Origin: CATQHL01 sp965204655
Lineage (GTDB): Bacteria > Actinomycetota > Acidimicrobiia > Acidimicrobiales > CATQHL01
DNA: 64,000 nucleotides
Assembly: GCA_965204655.1 (NCBI GenBank)
Contig: OZ241998.1
Location: 1,302,001-1,366,000, forward strand
Reading direction: 5' to 3'
Position 1 is the stretch's first letter, and each line of letters opens with the position of its first letter. Shown one piece after another: positions 41,868 to 50,040 of this stretch. The notes below the pieces were generated by a model. That model did no database searches. It was not told where the DNA came from and worked only from the letters and a program-made list of their open reading frames with translations. The translations under genes and the position numbers were made by a program.

Positions 41868-43031
41868 GTGGCGCTCACACCGTACTTCCGTCCATCGGCC
41901 GCCCTGGCCGTATCGGTCGCCCTGGTTTTAATGGGGCTTCTTGCAGCGTCCGCTGGATGCGGGGCGGGAAGCGACGAGCGGCACCTCACCCCCGAGGAGC
42001 CGTTGCTTCCCCCCAACACGAGTTCGACCGCAGCGCTGGTTTCTTTGTCTCCAGACGGGCAAGACGACTCCCCCTTCGGGCGGGAGACGCCTGAGAGCGC
42101 AGACCCTGAAGACCCCGAAGCAAACACCTCGGCAGAAAACGGCAGCGAGCAACCCTCTCAAGACTCTCAGGAAAGCGGAGCCGGAGACGAACTCCCTGTC
42201 ACCCTCATCCCGGTGATAGTCAAAGAACTCAACCACGATCCCACGGCGTTCACCCAGGGGCTGGAGTACTACGAGGGGCGGCTGTTTGAGGGCACTGGAG
42301 CCCCGAGCGGGCGCACCAGCACGATCAGGGAACTAGACCCAGAAAGCGGAGGGGCGGTGCGCTCCAAGGAACTAGACGGCGACCTCTTCGGCGAGGGCAT
42401 CACGTTCGTGGACGGGCGCATCATCCAACTCACGTGGCGGGACGGTGTGGCGATCGTCTGGGACGCGGACGACTTCAACAAACTTGGGGAATTCAGCTAC
42501 GAAGGGGAAGGGTGGGGAATCTGCTACGACGGCAGCCGCTTGATCGTGAGCGACGGCAGCGAGGAGCTGCACTTCCGCGATCCGGAGACGTTCAAGCGGG
42601 CCGGAAACCCCGTCACGGTCACGCTGGGAGGCGAGACTTTGCCCTCTTTGAACGAGTTGGAGTGCGTGGACGGCCGAGTCTGGGCCAACGTATGGCAGAC
42701 CGACATGATCGTGGAGATAGATCCGGTGAGCGGCAAAGTCTTGAGTCGAGTGGACGCAGCCAACCTCGGCCAGCCTCGGCCGTCGAGCCCCGACGCTGTG
42801 CTGAACGGCATCGCCTACAACCCTGAGCGGGGCACCTTCCTGCTAGCCGGCAAGGACTGGCCCACGATCTACGAGACGCGCTTCGAATTGAGCGAAGGAG
42901 TGGGTGACAGCGACGGGGAAGCGAACGGGGAAGAAGACGCCAACTCCAACACCGCATCCGGAGAAGGGGTAGATGAGCAGGGTGGCGAGACCGAAGAGGG
43001 GGGAGACGGGGAAGACGCCGAGGACAATTAG
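41868..43031 (+). CDS. Glutaminyl-peptide cyclotransferase, plant/bacterial beta-propeller type, lipoprotein
   Basis: 387 residues from a GTG. Lipoprotein signal with lipobox ASAGC, an acidic linker (about 40-105), then the glutaminyl-cyclase propeller: NHDPTAFTQGLEYYEGRLFE, FGEGITFVDGRIIQLTW, GEGWGICYDGSRLIVSDGS, ELECVDGRVWANVW, and SSPDAVLNGIAYN. The enzyme turns N-terminal Gln into pyroglutamate on exported peptides. A tail of about 50 highly acidic residues (Gly/Glu/Asp/Asn) follows and has no family counterpart. It converges with the DinB-like gene, with only 18 bases between them. Confidence 0.92.
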   Translation: MALTPYFRPSAALAVSVALVLMGLLAASAGCGAGSDERHLTPEEPLLPPNTSSTAALVSLSPDGQDDSPFGRETPESADPEDPEANTSAENGSEQPSQDSQESGAGDELPVTLIPVIVKELNHDPTAFTQGLEYYEGRLFEGTGAPSGRTSTIRELDPESGGAVRSKELDGDLFGEGITFVDGRIIQLTWRDGVAIVWDADDFNKLGEFSYEGEGWGICYDGSRLIVSDGSEELHFRDPETFKRAGNPVTVTLGGETLPSLNELECVDGRVWANVWQTDMIVEIDPVSGKVLSRVDAANLGQPRPSSPDAVLNGIAYNPERGTFLLAGKDWPTIYETRFELSEGVGDSDGEANGEEDANSNTASGEGVDEQGGETEEGGDGEDAEDN

Positions 43032-43049
43032 GCGTCAGGATGGGCGGCG

Positions 43050-43616
43050 TCAGAACGGGCAGAGACCCATTCGGTTACGGATCGACACCAATTCGCCTAG
43101 ATGGTTGAAGCCGTGGCCGACGGCCGTCCAGCGGAGGAACCACGCCGCCGACTGCCCTTCCCACATGGAGTAGAGCCAATCAAAGCGGTCTTCGGGCACG
43201 CCGAGGGCTTGAAGGGCAGAGGCCGAATCGGGGATCTCTTCAAGGCGCGGAAGGTCGCCTCCCTCAAGCCATGAAGCCGTCGAGGAAATCACTGCTAAGG
43301 CGTACTCGCCGACCGCTTCCGGGTTGAGCTCTTCAACCAAACCCTGGTCTTCGGATTCGGCCAGTCCCCGCCAGAGGTCGGTGCGGACGCCGATGCGGTC
43401 AGTCCAGGAATCTACCACGCCCTCGGCTCTCCTCAAAACCCCGTTGACGGCGGCGTCATGGTGGCGGGCGAGATGCCAGAGAATGTACGCGGGGGCGATT
43501 CCCCCGCCGTCTGCCCTCTCGCGGAGACGCTCTGCGGGTATCAGGCGAAGCACGCCTCTGTCGAGCTTGGCGTGCAGGGATCGCAGATCGTCGATGATCC
43601 AGGCTCTTATGTCCAC
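43050..43616 (-). CDS. DinB/mycothiol-transferase-like four-helix protein
   Basis: 188 residues in the DinB/DUF664 superfamily. Candidate metal-binding His residues are in ILWHLARHHDAAVN (~45-58) and TAVGHGFNHLGELV (~165-177). Actinobacterial members are often thiol (mycothiol)-dependent transferases or isomerases. The GTG start directly follows AAAG, so the initiation site is not certain. It is a single gene, convergent with the cyclotransferase and divergent from the lipoprotein at 43751. Confidence 0.8.
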   Translation of the reverse strand: MDIRAWIIDDLRSLHAKLDRGVLRLIPAERLRERADGGGIAPAYILWHLARHHDAAVNGVLRRAEGVVDSWTDRIGVRTDLWRGLAESEDQGLVEELNPEAVGEYALAVISSTASWLEGGDLPRLEEIPDSASALQALGVPEDRFDWLYSMWEGQSAAWFLRWTAVGHGFNHLGELVSIRNRMGLCPF

Positions 43617-43750
43617 CTTTCAATCGTAGAGAATCCGGCGGGTGGCGACGGCAATGGTTCTGCTGTCGCCGGAATGTCTTCCTCTGATTACCGAGAGTGC
43701 TATGGTAAAAATTGGATTTGCACCGTCGCAGTTCAGGAGGCGAAGTGAAC

Positions 43751-44302
43751 ATGCCCAGCAACAACATGCTCCTCAACAAGAAAGGCTCATTGGCAAGAAT
43801 GACCCTTTCAGCTCTTCTGGTTGTTGTTTTGGTGGTCGCAGCCTGCGGGAATTCCGACACCGGCGAGATAAATGTCTCACCGGCGACGCAACCGCCGACC
43901 ACCACCCAAGCGCCGGCGCCGCCGGAGCCTCCGACAACATTGCCTCCTACGACCCAACCGCCGCCTGCCGCTCCACCGGCGTCCGCCTTAGACACCGCAG
44001 CAGCAGTGGAAAGGTGCGTCGCAGAAACGGAGGCGATGGTAGAGGCGGCTGGCGAAACAGTGCCTGAGGATCAAATGGAGGAGACCGTACAGGCTTGGAA
44101 CGAAGTGTGCGGAAACACTGTGAAACAGTGGCTAGACGTAGCCAACGCTGCTAGGCAATTAGGAGGAGACGCCGACTGCGTAGACAGCGTCCTCGGAGAA
44201 GTTCTCGTCAAGCCGTTGGAAGCATTCAATGCTTACGCCGAAAGCGCCGGCGACACCTCGGGCGACGACCAGCAGTGGGGGCCCTTTGACCGCTGCGTCT
44301 AG
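43751..44302 (+). CDS. Small Pro/Thr-linker lipoprotein of unknown function
   Basis: 183 residues from ATG 43751; a GTG at 43745, closer to AGGAGG, is equally possible. Signal with lipobox VVAAC, then a Pro/Thr-rich linker (PPTTTQAPAPPEPPTTL), then a helical domain with four Cys (VERCVAETEAM, WNEVCGN, GDADCVDSVLG, DRCV at the very C-terminus) that could form two disulfides. No family recognised. Surface-exposed by prediction. It is transcribed away from the DinB-like gene from an approximately 130-base intergenic region. Confidence 0.75.
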   Translation: MPSNNMLLNKKGSLARMTLSALLVVVLVVAACGNSDTGEINVSPATQPPTTTQAPAPPEPPTTLPPTTQPPPAAPPASALDTAAAVERCVAETEAMVEAAGETVPEDQMEETVQAWNEVCGNTVKQWLDVANAARQLGGDADCVDSVLGEVLVKPLEAFNAYAESAGDTSGDDQQWGPFDRCV

Positions 44303-44367
44303 TCCGTCTCGCAGACGCCGCTGAACCTTGTTCATCTACTCGGTCGCGGTCTTCTTGTACTAACCAA

Positions 44368-44403
44368 CCCGGGCGCAGCTGCCATCCTTCCGCAGCGCCC
44401 GGG
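44368..44403. terminator. Bidirectional stem-loop between convergent genes
   Basis: A perfect 9-bp inverted repeat CCCGGGCGC...GCGCCCGGG with an 18-base loop sits between the ends of the lipoprotein (+) and the esterase (-). No U-tract follows, as is common in high-GC actinobacteria. Confidence 0.65.
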
Positions 44404-44413
44404 GCGCTCGAGT

Positions 44414-45346
44414 TCAGCCCAGCAAGTTCTTCTTCAAAGCGTGCGCTGCTTCGGACTGCGCTTCGGCGGCGCGGTCGATCCGATCAGAGAAGCCCATGAA
44501 CCCGTGAAACAGTCCGTCGTAGCGCGAGAGTTTGACCTTTACCCCGGACGCCTGGAGCTTGGCGGCGTACGCTTCGCCCTCGTCCCGCAAGGGGTCGTAT
44601 TCCGCAGTAATGACTAGGCCGGGCGGGAGGCCGGAATGGTCGGACGCCCGGAGCGGAGAGAAATACGGGTGCGCCGGATCGGAGGCGCCCGCGTAGTGTC
44701 TCACGAACCATTCCATGAGTTCCTTGGTGAGGATGGGGCCGCGGGAGTTCTCCTGCATCGACGGCCAGAGGGATGTGTCTGAGTCGCAGCAAGGGTAGGC
44801 CAGCAACTGAAAAGCGATGTGCGGGCTGCCTCGATCGCGCGCCATCAGGGCTGCTACCGCCGCCAGATTACCTCCGGCGCTGTCTCCGGCCACAGCCAAG
44901 CGGGAGGCGTCCGCTCCAAGTTCGCCAGCGGATTCCGACACCCATGAAACGGCTGCGTAGGCGTCTTTGGCGGCGGCAGGGAAAGGATCTTCGGGCGCCA
45001 GCCGGTAGTCCACCGACACATAGGTGAGACCGGTCAACTTCGCCATCTGCCGCGCCTGAACGTCGTGGGTATCGAGGCTGCCGAGCACCCAGCCTCCCCC
45101 GTGAAAGTAGACCACGACGCCGGCGGAAGGGGAGATCTGCGGTTGGTAGACGCGTACCCTCATGTCCCCGTCGGCGCCGTTGCGGATTATGCGGTCATCC
45201 ACCTTGAAGAGTGCGGGGGGTTCGGCGGTCTGCCTTGACTGGATGGTGACGCCTCTCATCTCCGCCGGCGACATGGACGGGTTGGGGCTGAAGCCATCGG
45301 CGGCCAACTCCTCTAGCACGACCGCGGCCTGTGCGTCTAGCGGCAT
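44414..45346 (-). CDS. Alpha/beta-hydrolase esterase, hormone-sensitive-lipase family
   Basis: 310 residues. Oxyanion motif VVYFHGGGWVLG (~residues 72-83), nucleophile elbow AVAGDSAGGNLAAV (~150), acid in ITAEYDPLRDEG and His in DGLFHGFMGF complete the triad. ATG after AAGGAG. Family IV esterases cleave short-chain carboxyl esters; the substrate is not known. Single gene. Confidence 0.92.
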   Translation of the reverse strand: MPLDAQAAVVLEELAADGFSPNPSMSPAEMRGVTIQSRQTAEPPALFKVDDRIIRNGADGDMRVRVYQPQISPSAGVVVYFHGGGWVLGSLDTHDVQARQMAKLTGLTYVSVDYRLAPEDPFPAAAKDAYAAVSWVSESAGELGADASRLAVAGDSAGGNLAAVAALMARDRGSPHIAFQLLAYPCCDSDTSLWPSMQENSRGPILTKELMEWFVRHYAGASDPAHPYFSPLRASDHSGLPPGLVITAEYDPLRDEGEAYAAKLQASGVKVKLSRYDGLFHGFMGFSDRIDRAAEAQSEAAHALKKNLLG

Positions 45347-45371
45347 GTGATGCTCCTTTCCACGCCATACG

Positions 45372-45487
45372 CTAATGATGGATTGCGAGCCGAGAGGCTG
45401 TCACACCATCCTGATAACCGCCGCCAAGGTGGTCGGGAAGTCCTAATGACGGATTTTGAGCTGAGGGGGCTGTCACACCCCTCTGAC
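45372..45487 (+). repeat. Direct-repeat pair A (offset 71-72 bases)
   Basis: CTAATGA-x-GGATT...GAGC-x-GAG...GGCTGTCACACC occurs at 45372-45407 and 45443-45479, with several substitutions and one indel; the left half is offset by 71 and the right half by 72 bases. It lies in the 308-base gap between the esterase and the gene at 45655. The rest of that gap holds only short CTTCCCCC iterations (45540-45610) and a GCGGT-ATGCA-ACCGC dyad near 45519; no gene is supported there. Confidence 0.7.
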
Positions 45488-45654
45488 AGACTTGGACTGC
45501 CGTTTCACTACGGCCTTTTGCGGTATGCAACCGCCTACTGCTTCCCCCATCTGCTTCCCCCTTTTAGTGCGTCCTCCTTGAGCTTCCCCCTCCCTCTCTT
45601 CCCCCTTGGCCTGCCAACGCATCCCGCAGAGCGGGGAACAAAGGGGGAAATGAA

Positions 45655-46599
45655 ATGCTGCTGCCTTCAGCACAAGAACCTTCAGCGAACAAATCCGACG
45701 ACGACGCTGCGGGCGGAGCGGGCGGAGACGCCAAGGACGCAAACGGAAACAGCGACGGGGCGTCGGGGGTCGCTGGGAGGCTAACTCACTGGGGCGGAGA
45801 CGCCAAGGACGCAAACGGAAACAGCGACGGGGCCACCGAGCGCTCCGCAAGCAGGGACACCGACAGGCCCCCCGGCGAGTGCGACCAACCCAGGGGGGAA
45901 ACCGGGATCCTGGAACAGGTGCTGCAACGACTGCTCACGGCGATAACCGAAAATGACGGACTGGCGCCTCTCCTCGCAGGCTTGGTCGAATCAAGAGGTG
46001 ATGAACGGGACATCTCCGAAGCGGACACCCCGCCCGCAGCCGATCCTTCACCGCATGCCGAATCAAGAGGTGATGAACGGGCCATCTCCGAGGGAGGCGG
46101 CCACCCGATCTCTGGGAGGAACGATGACGCCAAGCGTTACGAACTGCACGTCATGCCCCTGGGGTCGCAAGGGGTGGTTCAAGAGTTGCTGAAGTTCCGT
46201 GCTCCTGGACACTGGGAGGCTTTATTCGTGGCTGCGGAAGGTTACGAAATTTGCTCGGAGAAATCAAATGTACGCGTGGCGTTGGCCGCAGCGCGCGACG
46301 GCAGGAGCATCGCCCTGCTTGCCCTAGAAGGAAAAACGAAGCCAATTTGCGGAACAAGGGAATTACGAGGGCGCATCATCGACTGCATGCTCAGGGCGCT
46401 GGATTTGCCGACTTCTTCACCGACAGAATCGGTCGCCTTAGTCTCACGCCTACACCGCACCTGGGAGGAACTGCGGCAAGCGGCCATCGCAGGCGAGTTC
46501 TTAGTGCCCGAGGTGAGCCCCGACCTAGCCGAATGGATGGACGCCGGAATCTTCTCCCGCTGGTGCCTTGAAAGCCTCGCGGCTGGGAACCCGCACTGA
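45655..46599 (+). CDS. Uncharacterised protein with 24-residue-spaced internal repeats in its N-terminal half
   Basis: 314 residues from an ATG after AAAGGGGGAAA. The first ~155 residues are low-complexity and acidic, with two repeat pairs: GGDAKDANGNSDGA twice, and ESRGDERxISE twice, each 24 residues apart. The C-terminal ~155 residues (KRYELHVMPLGSQGVVQELL to the end) look like a folded domain with a Cys/Trp-containing end (FSRWCLESLAAG). I do not recognise the domain. The repeats are exact at DNA level, so they are recent or kept uniform. Confidence 0.7.
   Translation: MLLPSAQEPSANKSDDDAAGGAGGDAKDANGNSDGASGVAGRLTHWGGDAKDANGNSDGATERSASRDTDRPPGECDQPRGETGILEQVLQRLLTAITENDGLAPLLAGLVESRGDERDISEADTPPAADPSPHAESRGDERAISEGGGHPISGRNDDAKRYELHVMPLGSQGVVQELLKFRAPGHWEALFVAAEGYEICSEKSNVRVALAAARDGRSIALLALEGKTKPICGTRELRGRIIDCMLRALDLPTSSPTESVALVSRLHRTWEELRQAAIAGEFLVPEVSPDLAEWMDAGIFSRWCLESLAAGNPH
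45720..45833 (+). repeat. Direct-repeat pair B (42 bases, offset 72)
   Basis: GGGCGGAGACGCCAAGGACG and the 22 bases after it are identical at 45720-45761 and 45792-45833, separated by 30 unrelated bases. Within the coding region of the 314-residue protein, in frame (24 codons). Confidence 0.9.
45987..46091 (+). repeat. Direct-repeat pair C (33 bases, offset 72)
   Basis: CGAATCAAGAGGTGATGAAC and the 13 bases after it occur at 45987-46019 and 46059-46091 with one mismatch, separated by 39 unrelated bases. In frame within the 314-residue protein. Confidence 0.9.
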
Positions 46600-46631
46600 A
46601 TGAGATCACGGAGTAATGCACCCGTCCAGCC

Positions 46632-46970
46632 TTGATATCGTCTCCGCACAAGCAACACACAAGTAATCCACACTCCCGAAGTAAGCATTCAATGAACGAC
46701 TCACTCGCATTTCTCTACACCCGTCTAGTCCCGGCGGGCGGCTCAATGGCTGCGCCGGATTCAATGAACGACTCACTCGCATTTCTCTATACCCGCGTCC
46801 ACTACTGGGATCGTCCGCACCCCAATCTGCGGTGGGTCTGGCTGGAAGGGGAAGAAGACGACCCAAGCAGGGGCAGGCGGGGCTGGAAGCGTTTCCTCCA
46901 GCGGTGGGTCTGGCTGGAAGGGGAAGAAGACGGCCCTGAACTGGGCGGCATCGGGTTGTTTAAATCATGA
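46632..46970 (+). CDS. Possible small repeat-bearing protein (weakly supported)
   Basis: An open frame of 112 codons from a TTG (92 codons from the ATG at 46692) spans both repeat pairs D and E. It would contain SMNDSLAFLYTR twice and RWVWLEGEED twice, each 24 residues apart, and end GGIGLFKS. No ribosome site is convincing and no family is recognised. The preserved frame across both duplications is the only hint that it is coding. Outside it, the 417-base interval 46600-47016 shows nothing else. Confidence 0.3.
   Translation: MISSPHKQHTSNPHSRSKHSMNDSLAFLYTRLVPAGGSMAAPDSMNDSLAFLYTRVHYWDRPHPNLRWVWLEGEEDDPSRGRRGWKRFLQRWVWLEGEEDGPELGGIGLFKS
46687..46795 (+). repeat. Direct-repeat pair D (37 bases, offset 72)
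   Basis: ATTCAATGAACGACTCACTC and the 17 bases after it are present at 46687-46723 and 46759-46795 with one mismatch, separated by 35 unrelated bases. Confidence 0.9.
46829..46932 (+). repeat. Direct-repeat pair E (32 bases, offset 72)
   Basis: GCGGTGGGTCTGGCTGGAAG and the 12 bases after it are identical at 46829-46860 and 46901-46932, separated by 40 unrelated bases. Confidence 0.9.
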
Positions 46971-47016
46971 ACCGCTTCCCCAACGAGGGGTACCTGGCCG
47001 TCACGAGATCTGACGG

Positions 47017-48003
47017 ATGACAATGCGCATATGCGTGGTAGGTGCGGGAGCCATCGGAGGGCTCTTGGCCTGCCGACTCTCGCTGTCAGGAAACGAAGTG
47101 AGCGTCATCGCACGGGGCGAGCATCTGGCTGCCATCCGATCCGGCGGTCTCCGCCTGAACGAGATCGACGGCAGCGTCAGCGTCGCCGACGAACTGATCG
47201 CCACGGACGACTTTGAGGCGCTGGACAGCCAGGACGTGGTCGTCCTGGCTTTAAAAGCCCATCAGATAGCGGCGGTGGCAGAGCGGCTGTGCTGCCTGTA
47301 CGACCGAGAGACAGTCGTAGTTCCCGTTCAGAACGGCATCCCTTGGTGGTATTTCGAACGACACGGAGGCGAGCACGAAGGGCGGAGACTTTCAAGGCTG
47401 GATCCTGACGGCCTTCTAGCCGAGGCCATCCCAGCCGAACGGCTGGTCGCCTCTATCCCCTACCCTGCGGCTGAAAAACCCGCCCCAGGAGTCATAACCC
47501 ACATAGAAGGGGATCGGTTTCCAGTTGGCGAGTTGGACGGCTCGCGCTCGGAGCGGTCTGCTTGGATAGCTTCGGCCTTCAGCGAGGCGGGGTTCAAGTC
47601 GCGGGTCTTGAACGACATCCGATCTCACATCTGGGTCAAAGCCTGGGGCAACCTCGCTTTCAACCCCATCAGCGCGCTCACGGGCGGCACCCTGCGGGAA
47701 CTCTGCGAGACGCCGGCAACCCGGGAGTTGGCAGCAAGGATGATGGAAGAAGCAAGGGAGATAGCCGAAGCGCTTGGCGTGAGCATCCGTCTCGGCATTG
47801 AGCAGCGCATAGCGGGCGCCAGGGAGGTGGGAGACCACAAGACGTCAATGCTCCAGGACGTTGAAGCCGGCCGAGCGCTGGAGATCGACCCGATCGTAGG
47901 GGTGTTCCTTGACTTAGCGGAGATTACGGGCGTGAACGCTCCCGTAATCTCTGCGGTCTACGCCCTCACCTCGTTCCTAAACGAACGCCTCCTGGCGGCC
48001 TGA
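47017..48003 (+). CDS. Ketopantoate-reductase-like (PanE/ApbA) NAD(P)-dependent reductase
   Basis: 328 residues; an ATG two codons further in is an alternative start. N-terminal Rossmann motif ICVVGAGAIGGLLACRLS, VVVPVQNGIPWW (the QNG substrate loop), catalytic Lys in SHIWVKAWGNLAFNPISALT, and the C-terminal helical domain with DHKTSMLQDVEAGRALEID. In PanE this reduces 2-dehydropantoate for CoA synthesis; many homologues act on other 2-keto acids. With an acyl-CoA ligase directly downstream, a catabolic 2-ketoacid role is as likely as a CoA-biosynthetic one. Confidence 0.9.
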   Translation: MTMRICVVGAGAIGGLLACRLSLSGNEVSVIARGEHLAAIRSGGLRLNEIDGSVSVADELIATDDFEALDSQDVVVLALKAHQIAAVAERLCCLYDRETVVVPVQNGIPWWYFERHGGEHEGRRLSRLDPDGLLAEAIPAERLVASIPYPAAEKPAPGVITHIEGDRFPVGELDGSRSERSAWIASAFSEAGFKSRVLNDIRSHIWVKAWGNLAFNPISALTGGTLRELCETPATRELAARMMEEAREIAEALGVSIRLGIEQRIAGAREVGDHKTSMLQDVEAGRALEIDPIVGVFLDLAEITGVNAPVISAVYALTSFLNERLLAA

Positions 48004-48022
48004 ATTTGGCTGGCGGCCTGAG

Positions 48023-49582
48023 TTGACGACGCGGCCTCCTCAGACGCTTCCGGAACTTCTGAGCTGCGGCGAGAGCGACAGCCCTGCCATCGTCTGTCCC
48101 GACGCAAGCGTCCTGACCTATTCCCAACTCCGATCTGAGGTAGAGCGCCTAACCAACCGACTGAGCTTCCTGGGCGCCGCTCCCGGGGACCGCATCGCCC
48201 TGGTACTGCCGAACGGGCCGGCGGCGGCGATCGCCTTTCTGGTCGCGGCCTCCTACGGATGCGCCGCCCCGCTCAACCCCCGCTACCGCGAAAGCGAGTT
48301 CCGCTTCTACCTCAAGGATCTCAGGGCGCAGATACTCATCGGGGGACAGGACGGCAGTTCGGAGGCCGCCCGCGCCGCGGCCGACCGCAGCACGCTGGTG
48401 CTCTCGCTGAGCGGCTCGCCGGGCGGACTGCACCTAGACATCGACGCAAGACGCAACGCCTCTGCAGCCGGCGGGAGGGCTGGCGCCCCAGTCGGGGGCC
48501 TGTCCGACCCCGAAGAGACGCCGCCGGGCGGCACCGCTCTAGTTCTTCATACTTCCGGCACCACTTCGCGTCCCAAAATCGTTCCGCTCCGCCAACGCAA
48601 CCTAGCCCTCTCTGCGGTCAACATCGCCGCATCCCTGCAGCTGACCGATCGTGACCGTTCAATGAACGTCATGCCGCTGTTTCACATCCATGGGTTGCTG
48701 GCAGGTCTGCTGGCCCCGCTGGCGGCGGGAGGGTCGGTGGCATGCACAGAGGGGTTCGACGCCTTTCGCTTCTTCACGCAACTCGGCGTGCTGCGCCCGA
48801 GTTTCTTTACGGCCGTACCCACCATGCATCAGATGCTCCTAGCCCGGGCCGAGACCCACAAGGCAGAGGCGCTGAATGCCGGGCTGCGCTTCGTGCGCTC
48901 ATCTTCGGCTCCTCTGCCATCTCCGGTGATGACCCGGCTCGGGGAACTTTTTGATGCCCCGGTGATTGAGGCTTATGGGATGACCGAGGCTACGCACCAG
49001 ATGTGCTCAAATCCGCTGCCTCCGGCGCCCGCCAAAGTTAGGTCGGTGGGGTTGCCCACCGGAATCGAACTGGAGATTCTGGACGAGAACGACCGACCTC
49101 TGCCACCCTGGGAGCGGGGTGAGGTGGCTGTCAAGGGCGGCGCGGTCATAGAAGGGTACGAAAACAATCCCGAAGCCAACCAGACGGCCTTCACATCAGG
49201 CTGGTTCCGAACCGGCGATGAGGGCTACCTGGACGCAGACGGTTATCTGTTCCTGACCGGACGGCTGAAGGAACAGATCAACCGGGGAGGCGAGAAAATC
49301 TCACCCCTTGAAGTCGATGAAATCCTGCTAAGCCACCCCTTGGTAAGCGAGGCGGTGACCTTCGCCGCACCGCACGACAAACTGGGTGAAGAGCCCGCGG
49401 CCGCTGTGGTGGCTTCCGAAGGCGCCGAGTTGAGCGAGCGCGAACTGCGGACATTCCTGGCTGAACGGCTGGCCGCTTTCAAAGTGCCTAGGAAGATCGT
49501 CTTTCTGAAATCGCTGCCCAAAGGCCCCACGGGAAAACTTCAGCGCATCGGACTCGCTGAACGACTCGGGCTGACCGACTGA
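48023..49582 (+). CDS. Acyl-CoA ligase, oxalyl-CoA-synthetase-like (AAE3/Pcs60 type)
   Basis: 519 residues from a TTG 20 bases after the reductase gene. ALVLHTSGTTSRPKIVPL matches the phosphate loop of AAE3/Pcs60-type ligases, which carry TSRPK. Other motifs: PLFHIHGLLAGLLAPL, EAYGMTEATHQMCSNPLPP, FRTGDEGYLDADGYLFLTGR, and the catalytic Lys in PKGPTGKLQRIG. It activates a short or dicarboxylic acid to CoA; the oxalate assignment is by resemblance only. Probably cotranscribed with the PanE-like reductase. Confidence 0.9.
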   Translation: MTTRPPQTLPELLSCGESDSPAIVCPDASVLTYSQLRSEVERLTNRLSFLGAAPGDRIALVLPNGPAAAIAFLVAASYGCAAPLNPRYRESEFRFYLKDLRAQILIGGQDGSSEAARAAADRSTLVLSLSGSPGGLHLDIDARRNASAAGGRAGAPVGGLSDPEETPPGGTALVLHTSGTTSRPKIVPLRQRNLALSAVNIAASLQLTDRDRSMNVMPLFHIHGLLAGLLAPLAAGGSVACTEGFDAFRFFTQLGVLRPSFFTAVPTMHQMLLARAETHKAEALNAGLRFVRSSSAPLPSPVMTRLGELFDAPVIEAYGMTEATHQMCSNPLPPAPAKVRSVGLPTGIELEILDENDRPLPPWERGEVAVKGGAVIEGYENNPEANQTAFTSGWFRTGDEGYLDADGYLFLTGRLKEQINRGGEKISPLEVDEILLSHPLVSEAVTFAAPHDKLGEEPAAAVVASEGAELSERELRTFLAERLAAFKVPRKIVFLKSLPKGPTGKLQRIGLAERLGLTD

Positions 49583-49790
49583 CGGGCGGGAGGGGGTGAC
49601 GGGGCGGCTGGCGGGCGACAGGGCGGAGGGAGAGGCTACGGGCGACTGACCGGAGGGGCAGAAGGCAGACTGAGCGGCGATTTGGAGGGGCTACGGGCGA
49701 CTGACTGGGGGATGACGGGCCGGATGGGCTGCAGGCGACTGACCGGCGGGCCGGAGGGATGACAGGGCGGATGGTGTGTTTAAGAGACCT
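49583..49790 (+). repeat. G-rich degenerate repeat region
   Basis: About 190 bases of purine/G-rich sequence with recurring GGCTACGGGCGACTGAC (49634, 49689 and a variant at 49727), GACCGG and GGGCGG units. It lies between the ligase (+) and the lipoyl-domain gene (-). Similar in style to 1676-1806 though not the same sequence. No gene is seen. Confidence 0.65.
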
Positions 49791-49793
49791 TCA

Positions 49794-50030
49794 CTAGGAA
49801 TCGATTACGCAGAGAGGAGCGCCCACGGCGACCTCATCGTCGACGGCTGCCCGCAGTTCCACCACAACGCCAGCCACGGGGGCGGGCACATCGGCTTCTA
49901 CCTTGTCCGTCTCCACCCGCATGAGGGGGTCGTCGACCTCCACGCTGTCACCCACAGCCACGTTCCACTCCAGAACCAGAACCTCCTCGGCGGTATCGCC
50001 CAGTTTCGGCAGTTTCACAACGTGACGCAT
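49794..50030 (-). CDS. Stand-alone lipoyl-domain protein of a 2-oxoacid dehydrogenase
   Basis: 78 residues from an ATG after AGGAGG. It is a single lipoyl/biotinyl domain (KLPKLGDTAEEVLVLEWNV, VETDKVEADVPAP) with the lipoylation Lys in ETDKV. It stops right after the domain: no peripheral-subunit-binding domain and no acyltransferase core, which an E2 would have. The TAG stop of E1alpha forms part of its TAGGAGG site, so translation is coupled. It should carry the acyl group from E1; the acyltransferase must be elsewhere or not needed. Confidence 0.9.
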   Translation of the reverse strand: MRHVVKLPKLGDTAEEVLVLEWNVAVGDSVEVDDPLMRVETDKVEADVPAPVAGVVVELRAAVDDEVAVGAPLCVIDS

Positions 50031-50040
50031 CCCGAACCTC

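Noticed and set aside
45372..46932. CRISPR array, because repeat plus spacer is about 72 bases
   Set aside because: Each repeat occurs only twice, all five repeats differ in sequence, several lie in reading frames, and no cas genes are present.
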